A DNA stretch of 64,000 nucleotides, taken from the NCBI GenBank assembly GCA_963750075.1, contig CAVVPG010000001.1, positions 434,001-498,000 on the forward strand. The letters run 5' to 3'. The stretch's first letter is position 1; every line of letters begins with the position of its first letter. The DNA comes from Bog-473 sp963750075 (GTDB lineage Bacteria; Actinomycetota; Acidimicrobiia; Acidimicrobiales; RAAP-2). Below, one piece after another: positions 17,555 through 25,067 of this stretch. The translations under genes were made by a program, and so were the position numbers. The notes beneath the pieces were generated by a model that was given only the letters and a program-made list of their open reading frames with translations, was not told the DNA's origin and did not search any database.

Positions 17555-19372
17555 GTGCTACCGCAAAGACGCGTTGAGGAGATGGGTTGGCTCGAGTTGA
17601 GGGCCCGGCGGGCGCAGTCCAGGCTGTCGTTCGGTCCCCTCCACGCGTCCAGGAAGAGGAACGTCACTCTGAGCGCACTCTTCGTGGGCATCGTTACTCT
17701 CGCCTCGCCTCTGAGCCCGCTCGTCAGCACCACCCCTTCGTCGGCTACAACACCGACGGTCGCCCCGGCGATCGAAGATGTGGCATGCGCCAATGCGAGT
17801 CAGTGTGTCGCCGTCGGCGTGTTGGGGAGTTCGGTCCTGGTCAGCACCGACGCGGGGGCGACTTGGTCGCGCGTAACCATCCCCACCCATCATTCACTCT
17901 ATGGCGTTGCGTGCCCTACCCTAAGTCGGTGCGTCGCAGTAGGGGATGCAGGCGTGGCACTCGCGACGAACAACGCTGGGCGTGCATGGTCGGCGGCGCC
18001 AACCGGCGTGTCCGTCCCCCTCTCTGGGGTTAGTTGCCCGACGGCGCTGCAATGCACCGCCGTCGGAGATAACGACACCGTACTTGAGAGCAGTGACGGG
18101 GGATCGAGATGGACCCAGACCTTCTCAAAACTCGGCGTAATGAATGGCGTGTCATGTGGCTCACCGGCCCATTGCTCCGCTGTGACCAGCAACGCGAACG
18201 CCACCCTCACGACCAGGGACGGCACGACGTGGGAAGTCACTCCCGCGCCATTTTCGATTTACGCCACGCTGTTCATCGCGAATGGCGTCTCGTGCATCCA
18301 GCAGCGATGTGTCGAGGTTGGAGATCGCGGCGCGATCGCCGAGAGTGATGACGGCGGCTCCACGTGGACTAATGCAACGACGGGCACGACGAACCTTTAC
18401 GGCGTGACCTGCGTCTCGGTGACTGAGTGTGTCGCGGTGGGCGCCGCGGGCACCGTGCTCCGCACCGCCAACGGCGGTGCAACCTGGATGTCCGACGTGC
18501 CGCCAACTGGCGAGAACCTGTTGGGAGTCTCATGCCCGGTCGCCGAAGAGTGCGTCGCAGTCGGTGGCGCTGGAACGGTGCTCACTTCGAGCGACGGGGG
18601 CTCGACCTGGACCGTTCGGGCTGGCACTCCGGCACCCGCACAACAGCTGCAGGTCCTCATGCTCGGGGACTCGTTCGCGGGAACGTTGGCCGAGGGCCTC
18701 GCCCGAAACAGCCCGGCATACGGAATGACGATCATCAACGGCAGCACCGACGGATGTGCACTCGCCATCGGCGGTCCGATGCTGGAGAATGGTCAGCCCA
18801 GCCCCGAAGGGGGGCTGTGCGAAACGAGTCCCGGCTGGGCGCCATATTACAAAGCTGAAATCGCCAAGTACCACCCCGCTCTCTCCGTGGTGGTGCTCGG
18901 GCCTTGGGATCTCCTGACCCGGTTGCTCAACGGCAAGTATCAGGCTCCGGGTCAGCCGGCCTACGACGCGTACTTCCGTCAACAGGTCGCAACGGCGCTC
19001 CAGATCCTCACCGGGAGCGGTGGGCGCGTCGTCGTCACGACAGCTCCCTATGTCCGCCAGCATGGCCCCGAATACTGCGCCCCGAAGCCTGCGCTGGTGG
19101 CCAATTGTCCGAGCGGGGGGCAGCGGGTGGCAGCTCTCGACAGCGCTGCGAAACAAGCTGTCGCGGACTTTCCGGGCCGGGTGACGTTGGTCGACCTCGG
19201 CCGAGAGCTCTCGCCATCCGGCAAGTTCGTCAGCAGCGTCGACGGTGTCACCGTCCGGCGTGCCGATGGCGTGCACGTGACCACCGCTGGGGACGACTGG
19301 CTGGCACCCTGGTTGCTGCCCCGATTGCTGCTTGCCGCGCAAACCTCTGGCGCTTCCGCCACAAGCCCGTAA
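17555..19372 (+). CDS. Secreted seven-repeat beta-propeller fused to SGNH hydrolase domain
   Basis: After a positively charged start and a hydrophobic segment (LSALFVGIVTLASPLSPLV) come seven consecutive repeats of about 40 residues. Each has the form GVxCPxxxxCxAVGxxGxVLxSxDGGxTW, with two cysteines six to seven residues apart in most repeats, so one disulfide per blade is likely. Seven such BNR/Ycf48-like units make a full propeller. The C-terminal 230 residues are an SGNH hydrolase/O-acyltransferase-like domain: block I QVLMLGDSFAGTL, and the final Asp-x-x-His pair in ADGVHVTTAGDDWL. I chose GTG 17555 because GGGGAGG (17540-17546) precedes it; GTG 17525 and ATG 17582 are alternatives. Likely acts outside the cell on acyl groups of a glycan. 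Not seen next to its own acyltransferase. Confidence 0.75.
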   Translation: MLPQRRVEEMGWLELRARRAQSRLSFGPLHASRKRNVTLSALFVGIVTLASPLSPLVSTTPSSATTPTVAPAIEDVACANASQCVAVGVLGSSVLVSTDAGATWSRVTIPTHHSLYGVACPTLSRCVAVGDAGVALATNNAGRAWSAAPTGVSVPLSGVSCPTALQCTAVGDNDTVLESSDGGSRWTQTFSKLGVMNGVSCGSPAHCSAVTSNANATLTTRDGTTWEVTPAPFSIYATLFIANGVSCIQQRCVEVGDRGAIAESDDGGSTWTNATTGTTNLYGVTCVSVTECVAVGAAGTVLRTANGGATWMSDVPPTGENLLGVSCPVAEECVAVGGAGTVLTSSDGGSTWTVRAGTPAPAQQLQVLMLGDSFAGTLAEGLARNSPAYGMTIINGSTDGCALAIGGPMLENGQPSPEGGLCETSPGWAPYYKAEIAKYHPALSVVVLGPWDLLTRLLNGKYQAPGQPAYDAYFRQQVATALQILTGSGGRVVVTTAPYVRQHGPEYCAPKPALVANCPSGGQRVAALDSAAKQAVADFPGRVTLVDLGRELSPSGKFVSSVDGVTVRRADGVHVTTAGDDWLAPWLLPRLLLAAQTSGASATSP

Positions 19373-19383
19373 CCGTTACTCCA

Positions 19384-19698
19384 ATGGAGCGCCAGGATCT
19401 TGAGGAGGGTGCGTTGCTGTCGGCGGCCCTCCTGGGCGCCCGGGTCGGCCTCTCGCCGGAGGCGCGCCACCCCTCGCTCCTCGCCCGCGAGCTCACGAGC
19501 CTCGACCTCGTGTGCGACGGGCCCCACTTCCCGGTGCGCGACGCCGTCAACCGGCCTCGCCCCGCGGGCCCGGGGAGCCCGCTCGTGGCGCTCGATCTCA
19601 CCGGTGGCGACGATCCGCCCGGCCGGCTCGCCGGCATGGCCGACCTGTTGGTACGCGCGACCGGATCGTCGGGCACCTGGTCGCTGATGCGCCCGTGA
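19384..19698 (+). CDS. Hypothetical protein, translationally coupled to acyltransferase (104 aa)
   Basis: ATG 19384 opens 104 codons with strong G/C in third positions, unlike its other frames, and its TGA overlaps the GTG start of the acyltransferase (GTGA at 19695-19698). That supports real translation. It has no signal peptide or membrane helix, and includes LLARELTSLDLVCDGPHFPV and PLVALDLTGGDDPPGRLAGM. I recognise no family. GC is clearly higher than in the propeller gene ending 11 bp upstream, so a compositional boundary falls at about 19.38 kb. It could be the remaining piece of a longer gene cut at that boundary. Confidence 0.5.
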   Translation: MERQDLEEGALLSAALLGARVGLSPEARHPSLLARELTSLDLVCDGPHFPVRDAVNRPRPAGPGSPLVALDLTGGDDPPGRLAGMADLLVRATGSSGTWSLMRP

Positions 19699-21845
19699 CC
19701 GACGCCACCCTCGTCCACGAGCTGCCGGGCGCCCCGCCCCAGCAGCCCTTCGCCGTCACCGGCCGGCACCTGCCGGCGCTCAACGGGCTGCGGGCGGTGG
19801 CCGTCATCGGCGTGATGGCCTACCACCTCCAGCTCGGCTGGGCCTCGGGCGGCTACCTGGGCGTCGACCTCTTCTTCGTCCTGTCTGGCTTCCTCATCAC
19901 GACGCTGCTCCTCGAGGAGTGGGCGGGCACGGGTCGCGTCAACCTGGCCGCGTTCTGGGGACGGCGGGCCCGGCGGCTGCTGCCCGCCCTCTTCCTCGTC
20001 GTCGGCGCCCTCGCGCTCTATCTCGTTCTCAACGCCTTCCTCGGTGGCCCCGGTGCCAACGGGCTCGTCGATCTCTCGGGCCTGCGCGGCGACGCCATCT
20101 CGACCCTCTTGTACGTCAACAACTGGCACTCGATCTTCGTGCACCAGTCGTACTTCGCCCAGTTCTCGACGCCCTCGCCGCTCGCCCACACCTGGTCGTT
20201 GGCGATCGAGGAGCAGTTCTACCTGGTCTGGCCGCTGGTGCTCCTGCTCTTGTTCCGGGTGATGCCGCGCCAGTGGCGCACGAGCGGCGTGGTGCTCGCC
20301 GTCGCTCTCGGTGTCCTCTCCTCGGTCCTCATGGCGGTGCTGTTCCATCCCGGGGCCGATCCCACCCGCGTCTACTACGGGACCGACACCCGGCTCTTCG
20401 ACCTCATGGCCGGCGCGACCATCGCCTTCGTGGCGGCGGCGCGCCCCCAGCCCGGTCCCCGGGCGCGGCGGACCCTCCACGTCGTGGGCCCGGCGGCCGC
20501 CGTCGCCCTGGGCGTGTTCTGGGTCAGCGCCGGCACACCGGCGGGCCTCCCCACGAACTTCATGTTCGAGGGTGGCTTCCTCCTCTGCGCGGCGCTGGCC
20601 GGGCTGGTGGTCGCCGACGCCCGCCTGGTCGAGCCGGGCTGGTTCGCCCGCGCGCTCGCCTGGCACCCGCTCCACTTCCTCGGCACCATCTCCTATGGGA
20701 TCTACCTGTGGCACTGGCCCGTCATCGTCTACCTCAACGGGGCCCGGACCGGGCTCTCGCCGTGGCCCCTCGACCTGGTGCGCATCGCCCTCACGCTGGT
20801 CCTGGCGACGGCGAGCTACTACCTCGTCGAGCGCCCCATCCGCCTGGCCCACCAGCGCGGCTGGATCCGCTGGTGGGGCGCCCCGCTGGCGGGGGTGGCC
20901 TCCGCCGTGCTCATCGTCGTCGCCACCACCCCCTCGGTCGCCGACCCCTCCAGCGTGGTCGGCACGACGCACCTGCCCCCCGCCAGCGCTCCGGTCTCCG
21001 GTTCGCACGCCGGCGCCGGACCCGCCCTCAGCGTCCCGGGGGCGGGCGGCTACGGGGCCGAGCAGCCGATCCGCCTCACGACGGCACCGTCACCGAGCGA
21101 TCCGCTCCGGGTCATGCTCCTCGGCGACTCGGTGATGCACGACGCCAGCTACGGGATCGCCGCCGCGCTCGAGGCGACCGGCGAGGTCTCCGTCGCCACC
21201 CGGACCATCGATGGCTTCGGCTTGACGGTCGCCACGGACTGGCCCACGTCGATCCCCGACCTCATCCGCCAGACCCGGGCCCAGCTCATCGTGGCCACGT
21301 GGAGCTGGGACCAGTACGGGCCCACCACGCCCAACGCCTTGCACCAGCCGGACCAGTACACCAAGCTGCTCCGCCGGGCCGTGGCGACGATGCTCACCCC
21401 GGGCAACGGCGTCGAGGGGGTGGTCTTCAGCCAATTCCCCATGGAGGGCGTGGTGCCCGGTGAGGCGGCCTCGACGCGCGAGCGCCATGAGGGCGGCGCG
21501 GCCTGGAACGCCATCGCGGCCAAGATGACGACGTACTTCCCGGGCCGCGTGATGTACCTCCCGGTGGCCGACTCGGTCCTGTTGAACGGGAAGTACTCGA
21601 CCTGGCTCCCGCCCGAGGGCGACGCGCATGCCCCCGCCAGTCGGTGGATCCGCGTGCGCAAGCTCGACAACGTGCACTTCTGCCCCGAGGGCGCCGCCCG
21701 CTACGGCGACGCGCTCCTCACGGACCTGAGCGCCCTCTTCGGGCTCGCGCCGGCCGGCGGCGACTGGTCACAGGGCCCCTGGACGTCGGATCCCACCTTC
21801 AACGACCCGCCGGGCGCGTGCCCCGACGACCACCCGCCCGGCTGA
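19695..21845 (+). CDS. OafA-type acyltransferase 3 fused to SGNH domain
   Basis: The 716-aa integral membrane protein starts with an acyltransferase-3 domain: HLPALNGLRAVAVIGVMAYH (His and Arg of the conserved N-terminal motif), GYLGVDLFFVLSGFLIT, and FWGRRARRLLPAL, then about ten helices to residue 400. An extracellular linker rich in Pro/Ser/Ala leads to an SGNH domain: block I LRVMLLGDSVMHDA and the last Asp-x-x-His in LDNVHFCPEG. Such proteins take acyl groups from the cytoplasmic side and O-acylate surface glycans or peptidoglycan. The GTG start overlaps the upstream 104-aa gene (GTGA). A GC-rich hairpin follows the stop at 21848-21863. Confidence 0.9.
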   Translation: MTDATLVHELPGAPPQQPFAVTGRHLPALNGLRAVAVIGVMAYHLQLGWASGGYLGVDLFFVLSGFLITTLLLEEWAGTGRVNLAAFWGRRARRLLPALFLVVGALALYLVLNAFLGGPGANGLVDLSGLRGDAISTLLYVNNWHSIFVHQSYFAQFSTPSPLAHTWSLAIEEQFYLVWPLVLLLLFRVMPRQWRTSGVVLAVALGVLSSVLMAVLFHPGADPTRVYYGTDTRLFDLMAGATIAFVAAARPQPGPRARRTLHVVGPAAAVALGVFWVSAGTPAGLPTNFMFEGGFLLCAALAGLVVADARLVEPGWFARALAWHPLHFLGTISYGIYLWHWPVIVYLNGARTGLSPWPLDLVRIALTLVLATASYYLVERPIRLAHQRGWIRWWGAPLAGVASAVLIVVATTPSVADPSSVVGTTHLPPASAPVSGSHAGAGPALSVPGAGGYGAEQPIRLTTAPSPSDPLRVMLLGDSVMHDASYGIAAALEATGEVSVATRTIDGFGLTVATDWPTSIPDLIRQTRAQLIVATWSWDQYGPTTPNALHQPDQYTKLLRRAVATMLTPGNGVEGVVFSQFPMEGVVPGEAASTRERHEGGAAWNAIAAKMTTYFPGRVMYLPVADSVLLNGKYSTWLPPEGDAHAPASRWIRVRKLDNVHFCPEGAARYGDALLTDLSALFGLAPAGGDWSQGPWTSDPTFNDPPGACPDDHPPG

Positions 21846-21847
21846 GC

Positions 21848-21863
21848 CCGGGCGAGCGCCCGG
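21848..21863 (+). terminator. Candidate terminator hairpin after acyltransferase gene
   Basis: CCGGGC, a GAGC loop and GCCCGG form a perfect 6-bp GC-only stem three bases after the stop codon. There is no U-tract, so it is at best a weak intrinsic terminator of the kind common in high-GC genomes. Confidence 0.35.
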
Positions 21864-21887
21864 CGGCGCCGTCCTAAGCTTGCGGCC

Positions 21888-22025
21888 GTGACCAGCACAC
21901 GGATCGAGAGCGACAGCATGGGGGACATCGAGGTCCCCGCCGACCGGTACTGGGGGGCCCAGACCCAGCGTTCGCTGCACCACTTCGACATCGGGACCGA
22001 GACGATGTGTGGGAACTGCGATTGA
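21888..22025 (+). pseudogene. fumC: Truncated N-terminus of class II fumarase
   Basis: GTG 21888 opens a frame reading TRIESDSMGDIEVPADRYWG, then AQTQRSLHHFDIGTETM, the start of class II fumarase, which normally continues for about 460 residues and makes (S)-malate from fumarate in the TCA cycle. After Met40 the homology stops abruptly and five unrelated codons lead to a TGA at 22023-22025. None of the catalytic core (the GSSAMPGKVNP loop and others) is present, and the rest of the gene is not elsewhere in the window. The break coincides with the GTGTG at 22007-22011 and with a drop in GC. The stump is still well conserved, so the event looks recent or is an assembly join. Confidence 0.8.
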
Positions 22026-22260
22026 TCCGAGCGGGCGTCCTGAAGCAGTACGGGGGAACCCACGTCCTACGGTAGCGACGGGACCTGATTGTTGAACCAC
22101 TCCCCACGCCAGTGTGAGTTCCTGTCGGTGGGGGGACTTGCTCTCCTAGTACCGGCCAAGTTCAAGGGGAAAATCCAGCTCAGGAAGGTAGCCTAGGAGT
22201 GTCCCAGAGGTTGGCCGCTGCTCCCGTCGACCCTCGGCCGGCTCGGAAGGCTACCCAGTG
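22007..22260 (+). mobile_element. Possible 5' fragment of a group II intron interrupting fumC
   Basis: The sequence replacing the rest of fumC begins GTGTG, matching the GUGYG 5' end of group II introns, at the exact point where the fumarase homology stops. The following 250 bases are non-coding and rich in short pairings typical of structured RNA, for example GGTAGCC (22187-22193) with GGCTACC (22249-22255), and a run GTGTGAGTTCCTGTC. No reverse transcriptase gene and no domain V motif are found downstream, where a minus-strand SGNH gene begins at its 3' end (22277). I infer a truncated intron; other mobile or junction sequence is possible. Confidence 0.3.
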
Positions 22261-22276
22261 CGCCGGAGGCGCGAGC

Positions 22277-23323
22277 TCAGGTGGACGGAAGCTTCAACGC
22301 TTCGGACAACACGCCCTCGAGGAACACGCCGTAGTTGGCTGTGATGTGACAGCAGTCGGAATAGACGTCAATGTTGTCCACGATCGCGGGACAGCTGTTC
22401 CGGGTGCAGAACCAGGGAGCTACGTTGACGAACTGTGCTCCGGCCTTCGAGGCCGCCGTGCGCTGTGCCGCCTGGCTCTGCGCGAGCACGGCCTGCCCCG
22501 TCGGCGTGCTACAGGTCTGGACATTTCCTTCGTGAGCGGCCAAGCAGTTGGGCCCCGTCTGATCAAGGTAGGGGATGTCGCCCAGCAGGACTGCGGTACG
22601 GCCGGGTGCCGCCAGATCCTTCAGAAAGGTGACGAGGCCCTTGGAGAACTCACTCTGGCTTATCCGAGTTTCATTACCGGTGTACAGATCGAAATCCTCA
22701 GTCGTGGCGATGACGATACTGGGGTCGAACTGCTGAATCCGCGTGAGCGCCCACTTCTTCCAGGTCGTGCACTGCTGGTTCGGTGTGCCGTTGAGCCCGT
22801 TCCAGAAGCTCACCATCGGCAGTGGGCAGGGAATCTTGGCCAGGAATAGCAGGCTGTATCCGTTGGCCGTCGCGATGTTCGCGACGGCGGTCGACCACAT
22901 CACGGCGTGCGAGTCTCCGATGAGGACCATCCGTTTCGTAGTCGCTGCGGCGTTGATCACGCAGGGGAACGGGGTCTGCAAGACGGGCTGATTGACCACG
23001 CAATCCGAAAAACCTTTCGGCGGGACAACGCTTTGTGAGGCCGCCTGAAGACTTGGGCTCAGGTTGGCCGGCACGTTCTGCAATCTCGTTCCGGCGGCCA
23101 CGGCGGAAAGGACCGGCGGGCATGCCGGATACTGGCACTGCGTGGCGGCGGCCATCTGGGGCCCTGACATCTGGGTGGACGCGGAGGACGACGCCAAAGC
23201 CGCTGGCGTCCAACCTCCAATGACCACGAGCAGAACGCCCAGCACCAGCAGCGCTCGGGATACGTGGGCCACCTGTGTTCGTCGGACTCGCGAACGTACC
23301 CGCATCTTCCTCCTATCGCCCAT
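22277..23323 (-). CDS. Secreted SGNH-domain protein, partner of the upstream acyltransferase
   Basis: The 348-aa product starts with a basic segment and one hydrophobic helix (ALLVLGVLLVVIGGWTPAALA), an export signal or anchor. Its body is an SGNH domain of the kind fused to OafA acyltransferases: block I RMVLIGDSHAVMW with the Ser nucleophile, an Asn/Gly block further on, and the Asp-x-x-His pair in DVYSDCCHITANYG. Numerous cysteines suggest disulfides. ATG 23323 has GGAGG ten bases upstream; ATG 23305, with AGGAGG only three bases before it, and an ATG at 23497 are alternatives. It follows the acyltransferase-3 gene, so the two make a split version of the fusion protein at 19695-21845. Confidence 0.8.
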   Translation of the reverse strand: MGDRRKMRVRSRVRRTQVAHVSRALLVLGVLLVVIGGWTPAALASSSASTQMSGPQMAAATQCQYPACPPVLSAVAAGTRLQNVPANLSPSLQAASQSVVPPKGFSDCVVNQPVLQTPFPCVINAAATTKRMVLIGDSHAVMWSTAVANIATANGYSLLFLAKIPCPLPMVSFWNGLNGTPNQQCTTWKKWALTRIQQFDPSIVIATTEDFDLYTGNETRISQSEFSKGLVTFLKDLAAPGRTAVLLGDIPYLDQTGPNCLAAHEGNVQTCSTPTGQAVLAQSQAAQRTAASKAGAQFVNVAPWFCTRNSCPAIVDNIDVYSDCCHITANYGVFLEGVLSEALKLPST

Positions 23324-23474
23324 ACTGGGTGCGCCTCCGTTGCTGGAGCCGCACATTAGCCCGATGCCGCACCTCGACAAATGGCGGGCCGATTTCCCGC
23401 GTCCGTCCTGCCGGCCCTCGACGTGGTCACCTGTCAGCCAAATTCTGCACGACGCTCGCATCAACGAGAATCTC

Positions 23475-24701
23475 TCAGGGATGGCTGGCGATCTCAAAGG
23501 TGGTGACGCCGATTGAGGTCGCGACGAGGACCACGCCGAGCCCGATGCTCAATCGCCACGATTGACGCAGCCTCTTGGCATGGCGGATCGGGTTCTCGAT
23601 CAGGAAATACGTGGCCACCGATATGACGAGCGCGACCGCTACCCATCCCAGGTTGTCCTTCAGCGAGAGTCCATGGCCTGCGAACTCCATGGGAATGATG
23701 AGCAGCGGCCAGTGCCAGAGGTACATGGAGTAGGAAACTCTCCCGAGCCATTGGAATGGCAGGAGGCGGAGCACCATCTCGGCCCCAAACCTAAATCCGG
23801 CAGTGCCACCCGCTATCACCGCAGCGGTCGAGATCACTGGAAGTGCCACAGCCGAGCCCGGATAGGGCGTTGCGGGCGAGTAGACGAAGCCGGCGAGGAG
23901 GATTCCGCCAAGGCCGATCCAGCTGAACACGCCAGCCAGCCACCGTGGCAGGTGGATGAGGTGCCGGGCATTGATGGCGACCAATGCCCCCAGGGCGAGC
24001 TCCCATGCTCTGGTGAAGGGCGAGAAGTAGGCGGCCGTCGCGTTCGACGATGTTTGGACGATCGACCACCAGAACGATACGACGATCGCCGCGCCGATGA
24101 CCGCACTGATTCGGTGGAGAAAATCGACGCGCCGAATCGCCATCGCTGCGACGCCGATGAAGAGCGCGGGATAGACGACGTAGAACTGTTCCTCGACCGA
24201 CAGAGACCAAAAGTTCTGAAGGGGCGATGGTGGAAGCTGCGAGGTCCAGTAGTTGGTACCCGTGGCGATGAAGCGGAAGTTGACCCAGAAGGTGGCTGCA
24301 GCTCGGCCGTCTCGCGCTGTGCTGCCTCCCGATAGGAAGCCGAGCCAGTGATAGGAGGCCAGAACCGTCACGATGATCACGAGCGTCGCAGCAGGGATGA
24401 TGCGCCTCGAACGTCGTCCGTAGAACGCCAGAATCGAGTTTCGACCTGAACCGGTGCGCTCACGCAAGAGCACCCCTGTAATAACGAAGCCGGAGATCAC
24501 GAAGAAGACGTCGACGCCCACAAAGCCACCCGTGAGTCCGGGTACGCCTGCGTGGAAGAGGACGACCAGGGCGACGGCGATAGCCCGCAGTCCCTCGACG
24601 TCAGGGCGGAACTTGCGGTCTCCGGGTGCCGTGCCCGCCTCGTCACCCGACGGCAGAAAGCGGTCTGGCGCGACGCGTTCCTCGGTTTCCTCCACGCTCA
24701 T
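23475..24701 (-). CDS. Acyltransferase 3 (OafA/YrhL-type) membrane protein without SGNH domain
   Basis: The 408-aa protein has FRPDVEGLRAIAVALVVLFH with the conserved Arg and His, GGFVGVDVFFVISGFVITGV, the FYGRRSRRIIPA motif and about ten helices, including WHWPLLIIPMEF. It ends after the last helix, so the extracellular SGNH domain is provided by the next gene. It should carry acyl groups across the membrane to modify an envelope glycan. A stretch of about 150 bp lies between its stop and the preferred SGNH start. GC is clearly lower than in the fused acyltransferase 2 kb away, so the two are not recent duplicates. Confidence 0.88.
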   Translation of the reverse strand: MSVEETEERVAPDRFLPSGDEAGTAPGDRKFRPDVEGLRAIAVALVVLFHAGVPGLTGGFVGVDVFFVISGFVITGVLLRERTGSGRNSILAFYGRRSRRIIPAATLVIIVTVLASYHWLGFLSGGSTARDGRAAATFWVNFRFIATGTNYWTSQLPPSPLQNFWSLSVEEQFYVVYPALFIGVAAMAIRRVDFLHRISAVIGAAIVVSFWWSIVQTSSNATAAYFSPFTRAWELALGALVAINARHLIHLPRWLAGVFSWIGLGGILLAGFVYSPATPYPGSAVALPVISTAAVIAGGTAGFRFGAEMVLRLLPFQWLGRVSYSMYLWHWPLLIIPMEFAGHGLSLKDNLGWVAVALVISVATYFLIENPIRHAKRLRQSWRLSIGLGVVLVATSIGVTTFEIASHP

Positions 24702-25067
24702 TCCGCCGCTCCACCCTCCTATAGCCGACGGCTCAGAAAGGACCCTAGCAACACACCCTGGCGAGTGTCTCGGGCGAAGATGCCGCCGACCCGACTGGGT
24801 GAGACCGGCCCAACGATGCCTCCGCGCTGCTCACCCAACCTAGAGCAACCGAGCCATCCCACGTCCCTGAAGGGAGAAAGTCCTTGAAGGGCCCGACCAT
24901 TGTGTTGGTCTCCTCTGCTGCCGTTCTCGTGTTGGCGAGCTGAGCTCCGTGCCTGGCCAGCGTCGTGGTTACCGCAAGACCCCAATGCCCAATGCCCACC
25001 CGTCCGAAGGCGTGTCGCATCGCGGGCCGCCCTTCGTCCTGCGCATGGAGCTTGGTACCATCACCTG
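24702..25067. other. Divergent intergenic region with an 8-bp inverted repeat
   Basis: 366 bp between the leftward acyltransferase and the rightward GH30 gene, with no supported reading frame. It holds a perfect inverted repeat, TGGGTGAG (24796-24803) and CTCACCCA (24830-24837), spaced by 26 bases, which could be an operator for either gene or a hairpin. No sigma-70 elements stand out. Confidence 0.4.

Noticed and set aside
19248..21008. 586-codon minus-strand frame across the acyltransferase gene
   Set aside because: Low-complexity Arg/Glu/Gly/Asp sequence antisense to a recognisable acyltransferase; no motif.
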